Shown here: positions 1 through 11,503 of the stretch, piece by piece | Numbering within the stretch: the first letter of the stretch is position 1 | Layout of the letters: every line of letters begins with the position of its first letter | NCBI GenBank assembly: GCA_012932295.1 | Contig: JAAONU010000009.1 | Span: forward strand, 10,891,535 to 10,955,534 | From: Cyclina sinensis | Taxonomy: Eukaryota; Mollusca; Bivalvia; Venerida; Veneridae | Reading direction: 5' to 3' | Length of the DNA: 64,000 nt | Program-made: the position numbers and the translations under genes | Notes under the pieces: model-generated | Seen by the model: only the letters and a program-made list of their open reading frames with translations | Database searches by the model: none | Told to the model about the DNA's origin: nothing

Positions 1-1000
1 AACAAGAAATCATAGAAACAACCTGTCAAACAAATTTCCAGATTATTTGGAATGAAAATGTTACTTCTCCTTCTACAAGAAGATTTTCAAAGTTTTCACT
101 ATATAAGCCTATGTAAAACCAAAAACCCCGGGGTGGGGCCAAATTTGACCCCAGGGGTATAATTTAAACAAACTTGGTAGAGGTTCACTAGTCAATGCTA
201 CATACCAAATCTTAAGGCTCAGGGCCTTGTGGTTTCTGACAAGAAGATTTTCGAAGTTTTTCCTATATAAGCCTATGTAAAACCAATGACCCCAGGATGG
301 GGCCAAATTTGACCCCAGAGTTATAATTTGAACAAACTTTGTAGAGGGCCACTAGACAATGCTACATACCAAATATCTAAGCTCTATGCCTTACGGTTTC
401 TGACAAGAAGATTTTTAAAGTTTTTCCTATATAACTCTATGTAAAACAAGTTACCCCTTGGGCGGGGCCATTTTTGACCCAGATGCCATGATTTGAACAA
501 ACTTGGTAAAGGTCCACTAGACAATGCTGCACACCAAATATCTTAGCTCTATGCCTTACGGTTTCTGACAAGAAGATTTTTTAAGATTTTCCCTATATAA
601 CTCTATGTAAAATGGGCAACCCCTGGGGCGGGGCCGTTTTTGACCCAAGGGCCATAATTTGAACAATCTTGGTAGAGGACCACTAGGTGATGCTACATAC
701 CAAATATCAAAGCTCTAGGCCTTATGGTTTTATACAAGAAGATTTTTAAAGATTTTCCTTTTGGTTGCCATGGCAACCAGAGTTCTGCATGGAATCAAAT
801 TCTTTGAACAATTTTGGTAGAGCTTCATGCAAGGAACATTTCTGTGAAGTTTTGTTGAAATTGGCCCAGTGGTTTAGGAGGAGATGTTCTTTAAAACAAA
901 AGTTTACGCACGCACGGACGCACACACCGACGATGGACGACGGACATTGACTGATCACAATACCTCACCTTGTGCACTACGTGCACAGGTGAGCTAAAAA
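1..1000 (+). mobile_element. 3' part of a T1 cassette (last A unit, B array, tail hairpin)
   Basis: The window opens inside the last A unit (to about 85). Four to five B units of about 165 bp follow to about 755, then a perfect GGTTGCCATGGCAACC palindrome, a spacer with GAACAATTTTGGTAGAGC, an ACGC/ACGG-like run at about 904-945, and a tail hairpin at 964-994 (stem CTCACCTTGTGCAC / GTGCACAGGTGAG) followed by CTAAAAA. The head lies to the left, outside the window. No coding sequence is seen. It resembles pearl/Helentron-type non-autonomous elements; the class is inferred from the ends. Confidence 0.75.
763..778. promoter_or_regulatory. perfect X-box-like palindrome (possible RFX site)
   Basis: GGTTGCCATGGCAACC is a perfect 16-bp palindrome containing GTTGCCATGGCAAC, which matches the known RFX X-box pattern (GTTRCC, spacer, RGYAAC). 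Weaker versions stand at the same place in other cassettes, between the last B unit and the tail module: about 24405-24420, 31633-31650 and 38044-38060; another is at 40471-40486 in the Q cassette. Binding is not shown by sequence alone. Confidence 0.4.
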
Positions 1001-1507
1001 GGTGATAAATGCTCTTGACTTTCCTCAGAGTCTGGTCACATACTGGTCAGATAGCATGAATGTGTTGTGGTGGCTTCATGAACAAAGTCAAAAATACAAG
1101 TCGTTTGTGGCTAACAGAGTAGGAGAAATTCAGGATCATTCAAATCCAGATCAGTGGAGATATATACCTTCTAAACAGAACCCAGCAGATTCAACAACAC
1201 ATGGAATAATTGCGTCAGAACGTGTTAACAACAAATTATAGTGGTCAGGACCAGACTTCTTAGTTGAAACACCAGAAGAATGGCCACATAATCAATTTCA
1301 GCCAACAGACGAAGCGAAAGTTGAATTAAAACGAAAATCACTAGACGTTGATATAAAGTGTTTTAATACATTGATAAATGAAGAAAACAAACAAGACACA
1401 AGTAGCTCAAAAAGGGAGAATAGATGAGAAACAGAACGCTTTTCCAGTTGGATTAGGCTTGTCAGAGTTTTCGCTTGGGTGAATAGATTCATAAGCAATT
1501 GTCAGTT
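1001..1507 (+). pseudogene. BEL/Pao LTR-retrotransposon pol fragment (RNase H to integrase linker)
   Basis: One reading frame from 1002 gives a peptide typical of BEL/Pao polyproteins: WSDSMNVLWWLHEQS, then KSFVANRVGEIQDH, then RYIPSKQNPADSTTHG, which is the end of the RNase H-like region. A TAG at 1239 breaks the frame, yet the same frame continues with WSGPDFLVETPEEWP, the usual next block. After a TGA at 1425 it resumes with SSWIRLVRVFAWVNRFI, the block before the integrase. The piece is about 0.5 kb of an element normally several kb long. It has no LTRs, RT, protease or integrase core. It is bounded sharply by the T1 tail on its left and the F head on its right. Dead relic; family assignment is from motif recognition. 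Confidence 0.8.
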
Positions 1508-3615
1508 AAAATAAGAGCCACCGCAAGCGGGGGCCATGCTCGACTTTTCCTATTTCCAAAGGCAAACACATCAGAGGAAGCACATTGTGGTGAAGGGATT
1601 TCAAATGAAACATCATTTGGAAATATAATCATACATAACAAAGTTTTGGCCAATTTTAGCAACATTCAGAAATTTGACCTTAAAGGTCAAGGTCAAGTTC
1701 AGTTTAACCTTCTTTGGTGGTATTGTCTAAAAGGTAGTTATGTCCAAGCATGAAGACACTACATCCATTCACAACAAAGATATAGCCAAGTTTAGTAATG
1801 TCAAGGTCATTTAAAGGTCAAGGTAATGCTTGAATTGTTCAACATGTTTGTTTTATTCTCAGTGTTGTTTTGTCCCTGTATAGATCAAATCCATCCATAA
1901 ATAACAAAAGTTTGGCTATTTTAGCAAAATGCAATAATTCAAACTTGACTGTAAAGGTCATTTAAAGGTTGAGGTCACACTTGAATAATTTAACATGTAG
2001 GTTTTGTCATGAGCATTGTTTTGTCCAAGTATTAATAAAGAAGAACTAAAAATGATGTAATGGCCAATACAGTAAAGTCTCGCTTTGCGACCGACCCTTT
2101 TTTGCGGGCAAATCGATATTACGACCGCTTTTTTCCGGTCCCGACTTTTTTTCCTATATAATTCAATGGTCGTAAGGTCCGATATTACGACCGACCCGCT
2201 ACTACGTATTACGACCACTTTTTCGGGTCCGAATTCCCATTTTACAATGAAAGTGGGACCCCATAAGACGACCATTAACTGTTTACTAAAATGACACGTG
2301 TCACCAATTATCACCAATAAACAACATAATACGACAATCGTCAGCAAGGTGTGAACGATTTGCGGTACAATTTATAAAAAATAATATTAATAAACTTTAA
2401 GCTATTTGTAATTTAAAGGAAAGTTATTATATACTTCAATGTTTGTATCATAAAAATGTTACTGATTAATGCAGAACAAAGAAATACGTTATGAAAGACG
2501 AAATAGGTGTTAATAATGCCCAATTTCGGATAGGTATGTTATTTCGGCTACGAGTGAAAAACTGTCAAAAATAAATTGTGTACAGTAGGATTTCAGTGAT
2601 GCTAATTATGAAAACAGCTTGAAAGAAAAATTGCACTGTATACTTTCGAGTTTCAATTCATTTTATGTCGCAATAACATGAAAATTATGTGAAAAAAATA
2701 TTATGTTATTGTAGAATAAAATTGATGCCATTAGTTAGTATTTTTCCATAATTTACCTTTTCAGCAAGGTTATTATAGCTAATGATAACCCTTTACAACA
2801 GATGAGAAATTGATTGAAGGCTAGCACAGGTCTCGGAATTAAGACCGACTCGATAATAAGACCACTTCTCCCAGGTCCCCAAAATGGTCTTAATAGCGAG
2901 ACTTTACTGTATTAGAAAAATTCAATAATTTGACCTTGATGGACAGGGTCATTTGAAGGTCAAGGTCACAGTTGAATGATTCAATGTGTCAGTTTTGTCA
3001 TAAGTGTTGTTTTGTCCCAGTATAATTCAAATCTAACCATAAATAACAAAAAATTGTCTATTTTAAGCAAAATTCAATAACTTGACCTTAAATGTCAAGG
3101 TCATACTTATAATTAATTAAAATGTCGGTTTTGTTGTTTTATCAAAGTATAAATCAAATCCATAAATAAATAATAGTTAGGACAATTTAAGCAAAATACA
3201 ATAATGGGACCTTTACTGTCAAGGTCATTTTAGGGTAAAGGTCATACCTGAATTATTCAACATGTAAGTTTTGTCAAGTGTTGTTTTGACCAAGAATGAA
3301 TGAAATCTAACCATCAATTACTCAGTTATGACAAATCTTAGCAAAATTAAATAATTTAATCTTGCTAGTCAAGGTCATTTTTTAGGTCAAGGTCAAACCT
3401 GAATCAAAATGTTGGATTTGTCAAAAATATTGTTTTGTCCAAGTATAAATCAAACCCATCAATAAATGACAAAGTTATGACAATTTAAGCAAAATTCAAA
3501 CATCTGACCTTGACGGTCATGGTCATTTTTAGGTCATGGTCACACTTGAGTTATTCAACATGTCAGTTTTGTTACAAGTGTTGTTTTGTCAAAGTATGAA
3601 TCAATTCCAACAATA
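1508..3615 (+). mobile_element. F cassette: GC-rich hairpin head plus F array
   Basis: The head at about 1509-1535 reads AATAAGAGCCACCGC followed by a partly palindromic GCAAGCGGGGGCC and GCTCGAC; a second copy of this head is at 45844-45880. About 100 bp of non-tandem sequence follows. From about 1630 come diverged F units marked by TTGACCTT..., AAGGTCAAGGTCA, GTCATAAGTGTTGTTTTGTC and TATGAATCAAATCCA. The array is split by the MITE at 2070-2909 and ends where the next head begins at about 3616. No tail hairpin is seen for it. Confidence 0.65.
2070..2909. mobile_element. 840-bp TA-flanked MITE with CAGTAAAG ends (pogo/Tigger-like)
   Basis: The left end CAGTAAAGTCTCGCT and the right end AGCGAGACTTTACTG are perfect 15-bp inverted repeats, flanked on both sides by TA (2068-2069 and 2910-2911), the target duplication of Tc1/mariner-pogo transposons. 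Near both ends there are repeats of ATTACGACC and AATAAGACC type. The interior is AT-rich and has no transposase. It sits inside a unit of the F array. CAGT-initial termini with TA duplication suggest pogo/Tigger; mariner in a wide sense is the alternative. Confidence 0.85.
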
Positions 3616-4614
3616 AACAAGAAATGTTTGTAAAACATACATGCCCCCCCCCAGCAGCACCTAATTGCTTGTGGTTGGGCCAAAGCGTTCTCTAGTTATG
3701 GATCGAAAACCATTTTTAGGATGAAAGTCTCTGTAAGCTTGACCTTTGACCAAATGACCTCAAAATCAATAGGGGGTCATCTACTGGTGATGACCAACCA
3801 GCATACCAAGTTTGGTGAACCTAGGTCAAAGCATTCCAAGTTATTGATCAGAAACCGTTTTTAGGATGAAAGTCTCTGTGATCTTGACCTTTGACCTAAT
3901 GACCTCAAAATAAATAGAGGTCATCTACTGGTGATCACCAACCAGCACACCAAGTTTGGGGAACCTAGGTCAAAGCGTTCTCTAGTTATTGATCGGAAAC
4001 CGTTTTTAGGATGAAGGTCCCTGCGAGCTTGACCTTTGACCTAATGACGTCAAAGTCAATAGGGGTCATCTACTGGTGATGACCAACCAGCATACCAAGT
4101 TTGTTGAACCTAGATCAAAGTGTTCTCTAGTTATTGATCAGAAACCGTTTTTAGGATGAAGGTCCCTGTGAGCTTGACCTTTGACCTAATGACCTCAAAA
4201 TAAATAGGGGTCATCTACTGGTGATGACCAACCAGCATACCAAGTTTGGTGAACCTAGGTCAAAGTGTTCTCTAGTTATTGATCAGAAACCGTTTTAAGG
4301 ATGAAGGTGTCTGTGAGCTTGACCTTTGACCTAATGACCTCAAAATCAATAGGGGCCATCTACTGGTGATGATCAACCAGCATACCAAGTTTGTTCCTAG
4401 GTCAAAGTGTACTCTAGTTATTGATCGGAAACCGTTTTTAGGATGAAGGTCCCTGTGAGCTTGACCTTTGACCTAATGACCTCAAAGTCAATAGGGGTCA
4501 TCTACTGGTGATGACCAACCAGCATACCAAGTTTGGTGAACCTAAGTCAAAGCGTTCTCTAGTTATTGATTTGAAACACACAGTCCAAATTTCATTGATG
4601 TAGCTAAAATACAA
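3616..4614 (+). mobile_element. G cassette, tail missing (six 145-bp units)
   Basis: The head at 3616-3655 has ACAAGAAATGTTTG, a small GTTTGTAAAAC hairpin, then ATGCCCCCCCCC. About six G units follow, marked by GAAACCGTTTTTAGGATGAA at 3851, 3996, 4141, 4286 and 4428, so the period is 145 bp with one 3-bp loss. Each unit carries TTGACCTTTGACCTAATGACC. From about 4575 the sequence changes to a piece of core I. The head subterminal sequence predicts a tail with GGGGGGCAT, which is absent, so the cassette looks truncated. Confidence 0.65.
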
Positions 4615-6327
4615 ACTAGAACTGTGTCCATAGGACACGGATGCCTCAACTATGCCTAAGTGCTCATAAACAAGATCATGTATATTCTGTATGTGCGATT
4701 TAGGTGGAGAACAATTTTTTTCTGTAGTTGCAAATGAATTGAAGTGTTTTGTATATTATTAATGCTGTCCTTTAATTTCAAAATTAGATATTTTATACTG
4801 AAACAAGGACTGTCGGATGGACAGCACGCTTGACTATTCTTAGTGCTTGAAGGTATAATAAAAGCCTGAAATTAAAGATTTTTCAAAGTCTTAAAAAGGG
4901 AATAACTAATAAAAATGCTTAACAGAGTTATGGGCCTTGATGGAATGACACAGTCTACGGCCAAGTTTGAACCAAATATCTGCAGTAGAAAGGGAAGAAA
5001 TAGTGAAAATGAGAAGCTTGCCCTAAAACTTTAAACCGATAGCCACGCCGCAAGTACAATAGACCTCCTTATTCTTTGAATAGTCGACATAAAAATGTTG
5101 TAAATATTTATGTACTATGAGGAATAACATTAGCGAAGACGAAGAAAGAGACACACAAGTAATTACATGTTGCTGATATTAAAGTAAGCAGGTAAAATTC
5201 AAAAAATGTTACACATGAAAGTTAACTACAGATTAAAGTATAGAAACCCCGGGTGTGTCAGGTCCCGTAAAAAACATTACCCTTCCTTTGCTATCATCTA
5301 CACATTAAGGTTGTTCATTCCTGAAAGTTTAAGCAAAATCTGCCATCCAATTTATGAGGAGTTGCATTCACAAATTTATTTCACTTTATGGTATATAGTG
5401 AAAAAATCAACAAAGGGCCATAATTCTGCTAAATTTGGTCGAAGCAAAAATTCCTTCCTTCACTATCATCTACACATTAAGGTTGTTCATTCCTGAAAGT
5501 TTAAGCAAAATCTGCCATCTGGTTTATGAGGAGTTGCGTTCACAAATTTATTTGGCTATATGGTATATAGTGAAACAATCAACCAAGGGCCATAATTCCG
5601 TTAAATTTGGTCGAAGCAAAAATTCCTTCCTTAACTATCATCTACACATTAAGGTTGTTCATTCCTGAAAGTTTAAGCAAAATCTGCCATCCGGTTTATG
5701 AGGAGTTGCGTTCACAAATTTATTTGGCTATATGGTATATAGTGTAAAAATCAACAAAGGGCCATAATTCCGTTAAATTTGGTCGAAGCATAAATTCCTT
5801 CCTTTACTACCATCTACACATAAAGGTTGTTCATCCCTGAAACTTTAAGCAAAATCAGCCATCCGGTTTATGAGGAGTTGCGCTCACAAATTTATTTCAC
5901 TTTATGGTATATAGTGAAAAAATCAACAAAGGGCCATAATTCCGTTAAAATTGGTCGCAGCGAATTTCCTTCCTTTACTATCATCTACACATTAAGGTTG
6001 TTCATTCCTGAAAGTTTAAGCAAAATCTGCCATCCGGTTTATGATGAGTTGCGTTCACAAATTTATTTGGCTATATAGTATATACTGAAACAATCAACCA
6101 AGGGCCATAATTCCGTTAAATTTGGTCGAAGCAAAAATTCCTTTTTTTACTATCATCTACACATTAAGGTTGTTCATTCCTGAAAGTTTAAGCAAAATCT
6201 GTCATCAGGTTTAAGAGGAGTTGCGTTCACAAAATTTCGGGATGTATGTACAGAGGTAAGGTCGTATTATCGTATGGTCTGACGGTTATTGTGCAAAGCT
6301 ATATGCTCCCACTTTGTGGAGGCATAA
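4615..6327 (+). mobile_element. H cassette: complete head, six 172-bp units, tail hairpin
   Basis: The head starts ACTAGA (4615-4620), with the hairpin GTGTCCATAGGACAC at 4624-4638 and then ATGCCTC at 4641-4647. About 560 bp of non-tandem AT-rich sequence follows. Then come six H units with CACATTAAGG at 5301, 5473, 5645, 5817, 5988 and 6160, a 172-bp period. The tail hairpin ATGCTCC-ACTTTGTG-GAGGCAT is at 6303-6325, followed by AA. The right arm GAGGCAT is the exact inverse complement of the head ATGCCTC. The open frames in this array are a by-product of the repetition. Confidence 0.75.
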
Positions 6328-6541
6328 AAAGTAGGTCAGTAGGTCAAAATATAGGTCATGACATGAAGTTTTTGAAATCAAAACGAAAAACTGTGCACAC
6401 GGTCCAAATTTTATTGCTGTAGCCAAAAAACAAAAAAGTAGGTCAGTAGGTCAAAAATATAGGTCAAGGAATAATGTTTTTGAAATCATCTTGAAAAAAA
6501 GTACAACTGGTCCAAATTTTATTGCCATAGCGAAAAACTTA
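6328..6541 (+). repeat. I array, two units of about 105 bp
   Basis: Two units marked by AGTAGGTCAGTAGGTCAAAA, TATAGGTCATG and GGTCCAAATTTTATTGC. They lie between the H tail and the next T1 head. The same unit recurs at 22985-23343, 32761-32867 and 34096-34837. Confidence 0.8.
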
Positions 6542-8905
6542 AACAAGAGGGCCATGATGGCCCTATATCGCTCACCTGAATATGACTGCTTTTAACAAAG
6601 TTGCTATGGACCTGGTTAATTGAACCCATATTCAAACTTGGCCTAGAAATTATCGAAACAATCTTTCTGACAAATTTCAAGGTTATTTGGACTGAAAGTG
6701 TAGCCTCTAGAGTGTTAACAAGGTTTTTCCATATTTGGGTTCTGTGACCTAGTTATTGACTGCAGATGATCCATACCCAAACCTGAGCTAGTAATCATCA
6801 AATCAACCTTTCTGACAAATTTCCAGGACATTTGGACTGAAAATGTAGCCTCTAGAGTGTTTACAAAGTTTTTCGATATTTAGGCTCTGTGACCTAGTTT
6901 TTTAATCCAGATGACCCATATTCAAAGTTGAGCTAGAAATCATAAAAGCAACCTTTCCGACTAATTTTCAGGTTATTTGGAATCAAAATCTTAACTCAGA
7001 GTGTTAACAAGGTTTTTCCATATTTGGTCTCTGTGACCTAGTTTTTGACCAAAGATGACCCATATTAGTACTTGAGCTAGAAATCATCAAAACAACCTGT
7101 CTGACAAATTTCCAGGAAATTTGGACTGAAAATGTAACCTCTGGAGTGTTAAACTGGTTTTTACATTTTAGGGCTCTGTGACCTAGTTTTTGAACCCAGA
7201 TGACCCATATCCTAATCTGGGCTAGAAATCATTGAAACAACCTTTCTGACAAATTTCAAGGACATTTGGACTGAAAATGTAACCTCTAGAGCATTTACAA
7301 GGATTTTCTACTTTTTGGCCCTGTGTCCTAGTTTTTGACCCCACATAACCCATATTCAAAAATGAGCTAGAAATCATTAAAACAATCTTTCTGACAAATT
7401 TCAAGGTTATTTGAACTGAAAATGTTACCTCAATGCGTGTTTACAAGGTTTTTCCATATTTGGGGTTTGTGACCTAGTTTTTGACCCCAGATGACCTTTA
7501 TTCGAATCTGAGATAGAAATCATTAAAACATTTTTTCTGACAAATTTCGAGAATATTTGGACTGAAAAGTAGCTTCTAGAGTGTTAACAAGTTTTTTTCT
7601 ACTTTTTGGCTCTGTGACCTAGTTTTTGATTTCAGATGACACATATTCAAATTTAACCTACAAATCATTTAAACAACCTTTCTGACAGATTCCAGGTTAT
7701 TTGGACTGAAAATGTTACCTCTAGAGTGTTAACAAGGTTTTTCCATAATTTGGCTCTGTGACCTAGTTTTTGACCCCAGATGACCCATTTTGAACTTGAG
7801 CTAAAAATCATCAAAACAACCTTTCTGACAAATTTCCAGGATATTTAAACTGAAAATGTAATCACTAGAGTGTTAACAAGGTTTTTCTATTTTTGGGCTC
7901 TGTGGCCTAGTTTTTGAACCCAGATGACCCATATTGGAACTTGAGCTAGAAATCATAGAAACAACCTGTCTGACAAATTTCCAGATTATTTGGACTGAAA
8001 ATGTTACTTCTCCTTCTACAAGAAGATTTTCAAAGTTTTCACTATATAAGCCTATGGAAAACCAATGACCCCGGGGTGGGGCCAAATTTGACTCCAGGAG
8101 TATAATTGGAACAAACTTGGTAGATGTCCACTAGACAATGCTACATACTAAATCTTAAGGCTCAGGGCCTTGTAGTTTCAGACAAGAAGATTTTTGAAGT
8201 TTTTCCTATATAAGCCTATGTAAAACCAATGACCTCAGGGTGGGGCCAAATTTGACCCCAGAGGCCATGATTTGAACAAACTTGGTAGAAGTCCACTAGA
8301 CAATGCTACATACCAAATATCTAAGCTCTATGCCTTACGGTTTCTGACAAGAAGATTTTTAAAGTTTTTCCTATATAACTCTATATGAAACAAGTTACCC
8401 CTGGGGCGGGGCCATTTTTGACCCAGAGGCCATGATTTGAACAAACTTGGTAGCGGTCCACTAGAAAATGCTGCACACCAAATATCTTAGCTCTATGCCT
8501 TATGGTTTCTGACAAGAAGATTTTTAAAGTTTTTCCTATATAACTCTTTGTAAAACAAGTTACCCCTGGGGCGGGGCCATTTTTGACCCCAGGATCATAA
8601 TTTGAAAAAACTTGGTAGAGGTTCACTAGATGATGCTTTATACCAAATATCAAAGCTCCAGGCCTTGTGGTTTCTGACAAGAAGATTTTTAAAGATCCAA
8701 CTTTTAAATATCTGTTTTTAGCTTCTGTGACCCAGAAATGCAATTAACCGGAACCATTTGAACAAACTTGGTAGAGCTTTATGCAAGGAACATTCTAGGC
8801 AAGTTTCATTAAATTTTGCCCAGTGGTTTCAGAGATGTCGTTTGAATGAATTGTGGACGACGGACGGATGGACGGCGGACAATCAAGGATCCTAAAAGTG
8901 AGATT
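6542..8905 (+). mobile_element. T1 cassette, A array then B array, decayed tail
   Basis: The head at 6542-6580 has AGGGCCATGATGGCCCT followed by ATATCGCTCACCTGA. About ten A units (145 bp) run to about 8020, then four to five B units (165 bp) to about 8690. A spacer with GATCCAACTTTTAAATATCT and a short GGACGACGGACGGATGG run (about 8860-8880) follow. The tail has lost its hairpin and reads only CCTAAAAGTGAGATTAAA at 8891-8908. The order of unit variants matches the cassette at 16428-18706 closely enough that the two look like copies of one composite source. Confidence 0.75.
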
Positions 8906-9836
8906 AAAGTTTTTTTGGCTTGTGGTGGGGGGGGGGGGGGGGGCGGGGATGACCCCACTGTGGTCACAGTGCATACTACCAAATATCTAAGCTCCAGGCC
9001 TTACAGTTTCTGAGAAGAAGATTTTAAAAGTTTTTTGCTATATAACTCTATGTAAAACATGTGACCTCTTGGGCAGGGCCAGTTTTGATGCAGGAGACAC
9101 GATTTGAACAATCTTGGTAGAGGTCTACTAGACAATGCTCAACACCAAATATCTAAGCTCCACACCTTGTAGTTTCTTACAAGAAGATTTTTAAAGTTTT
9201 CCTTACAAGTATATAACTCTATGTAAATCAAATAAGCCCTGGGTGGGGTCAGTTCTGACCCCAGGGTCACAATTTGAACAATCTTTGTAGAGGTCTACTA
9301 GATGATGCATCATACCATATATCTTAGCTCCAGGCCTTGCAGTTTCTGACAAGAAGATTTTTAAAGATTTTCCTATATAACTCTATGTAAAACATGACCC
9401 CTTGGGTGAAGCCAATTTTGACCCAGGGGCCATGATTTGAACAATCTTGGCAGAGGTCTACAAGATAATGCTGAACACCAAATACCTTAGCTCCAGGCAC
9501 GTGGTTTCTGACAAGAAGATTTTAAAGTTTTAAATCAAGTAAGCCCCGGGCGGGGTCAGTTCTAAACCCAGGGTCATAATTTGAACAATCTTTGTAGAGG
9601 TCCACTAGATGATGCCTCATACCAAATATCTCAGCTCCAGGCCTTGCGGTCTCTGACAAAAACAATTTTAAAGATTTTCCATATATAACTCTATGTAAAA
9701 CATGTGACCCCTGGGGCGGGGCCAGTTTTGACCCAGGGGCCATGATTTAAACAATCTTGGTAGAGGTCTACTAGACAATGCTCAACACCAAATAACTAAG
9801 CTCCATGTGTTGTGGTTTCTGACAAGAAGATTTTTG
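8906..9836 (+). repeat. B array with a 17-G run
   Basis: Five or six B units (ACTAGACAATGC, CTCCAGGCCTTG, GACAAGAAGATTTTTAAAG) run from about 8945 to 9836. At 8927-8943 there are 17 G in a row, a likely place for polymerase slippage or sequencing error. The array is cut off inside a unit at GACAAGAAGATTTTTGAAG by the reverse-transcriptase relic that follows. Confidence 0.7.
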
Positions 9837-11282
9837 AAGTTTGAGGGGAAAATCTTCTTTGCTGTGCTGGCTAAACGAATAACAACCTACCTTACATCAA
9901 ACTATTACATAGATACCTCAGTGCAAAAAGGAGGGGTACCAGGGTTCTCTGGATGTGTGGAACACACAAGTGCACTAAGCCAGATCATCAGAGAAGCCAA
10001 GGTTAATCACAATGACCTCATTGTTATATGGTTAGACCTTGCAAACGCATATGGCTCAATGCCACACAATTGAGATTGCACAGGAGCACTACCACATTCC
10101 AAACCATGTCCAGAAGATAGTCAATGGGTACTTCAGTGGCATACAACTACGGTTTGCAGTAGGAGAAGAGACAACACCTTGGATATGGCTCGAGAAAGGA
10201 AAAGTAACAGGCTGCACAATATCAGTCATGTTATTTGTGATGGGCATACCACAGATGGGCATGTAGATGCTGCAAAGAGGGAAACCAGAGGACCAAAGAC
10301 AGACACAGGGATATAACTCCCATCCAAAGAGGGTTTATGGATGACCTCACCATAACTACAATGACACATGTGCAAGCTTGTTGGGTTCTAACAGCATTGG
10401 ATGAGACTGTAAGCTGGGCAAGAATGAAGTTCAAACCAAAGAAGTCAAGGAGCCTAGTGATCAAGAAGGGGAAGGTTACACAAAAATTCAACCTCCAACT
10501 ACAGGGAGTCGATATACCATCCATAGCAAACAATTCCATCAAGTGTCAGGGCAAATGCTATGATGCAAGCTTAAACAACACAAGCAGCATTAACCACATC
10601 AAGAACCAACTCCAGGAAGGCCTGAAAGAAATAGATAAAACATCACTTCTTGGAAAGTTCAAGGCATGTTATTTCAACATGAATTGTTACCAAGACTAAT
10701 GTGGCCTTTCATGCTGTATGAGATATCAGTTACTACTGTGGAAGGCTTTGAAAGAACAATCAATAGATACCTTCAAACATGGCTAGGAGTACCACCGAGT
10801 TTTACCAGCATAGGACTCTATGGTAGAACAAACCAGCTGCAACTTCCATTATCTTCAATTGTGGAAGAAATCAAAATTGCTAAAGCCAGATTAGTTCTGA
10901 CTCTGAAGGAACCATCAGATGATCTGATCTGGAGGGCTGGAATTGAGACCAGGACCAGAAAGAAGTGGTCAGCAAGCCAAGTGGTGTCCCAAGCACAAAG
11001 TAGGCTAAGACACAAAGACATCATCGGAACAACTGCGGAGGGCAGACAAGGGTAAAGTATGTTAAAACCACAGCGATGGTGTACAGAAGATAAGAGAGAA
11101 AAGCCAGATGGTACAGAAGGAAATCTGGGCAAGTGAAGAACAGAACAGAAGAGCCTGTTCAGTTGAAATGGGAGGACAAGGAGCATGATACCAGTGGACA
11201 ACAACAGAGAGGAAGTTAACTTGGGCAGACATCTGGCAGTATGAGCCATTACGGCTCAAATGAGAGACATTAGTGGAAAATC
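9837..11282 (+). pseudogene. dead reverse transcriptase of a non-LTR-type element
   Basis: The relic is spread over three frames. 9843-10073 has QKGGVPGFSGCVEHTSA and WLDLANAYGSMPH (first catalytic Asp at 10035). 10070-10266 continues with HYHIPNHVQKIVNGY and GKVTGCTISV. 10300-10690 has GFMDDLTI, the second catalytic block (FMDD at 10334-10345, where many families have F/YADD), then SWARMKFKPKKS. 10670-11055 has PRLMWPFMLYEIS, RYLQTWLGVP and a GRQG end. At 11162-11270 the sequence VEMGGQGA-stop-YQWTTTERKLTWADIWQYEP continues the same protein in another frame. At least three frameshifts and several stops show that it is not functional. The 5' part of the element (start of RT, any endonuclease) is missing. 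The LINE clade is not determined. Confidence 0.8.
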
Positions 11283-11503
11283 TACCCTGAATACTCTCTG
11301 ATATTAAATTGGTTCTTCCATTTGGATTCCTCTGCTTTTATTGCTATTTTCTCTTTTGGTATGGTGATAATTAAGCCTAATTATTTGCAACAATGGTAGT
11401 CAGATTACACATTAAGTTTAGCAACATGTTTTGTTAACACCATTATCTTTGTATTTTGATAATCCTAACTTTTTATTTAATATAAGTGACAATTTTTACA
11501 ATT
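11283..11503. other. AT-rich stretch after the RT relic, unassigned
   Basis: No repeat unit or convincing frame is seen here. It may be the 3' end of the retroelement or older intron sequence; neither a poly-A tail nor a target duplication was found. Confidence 0.4.

Noticed and set aside
5206..6078. Overlapping open frames in the H array
   Set aside because: Array by-product; the unit of 172 bp changes frame at each copy.
8927..8943. 17-G run as a G-quadruplex or regulatory site
   Set aside because: A single homopolymer in an otherwise ordinary B unit is most simply slippage or a sequencing artefact.
10231..11249. Minus-strand open frames opposite the RT relic
   Set aside because: Shadows of the plus-strand RT coding sequence; no similarity of their own.
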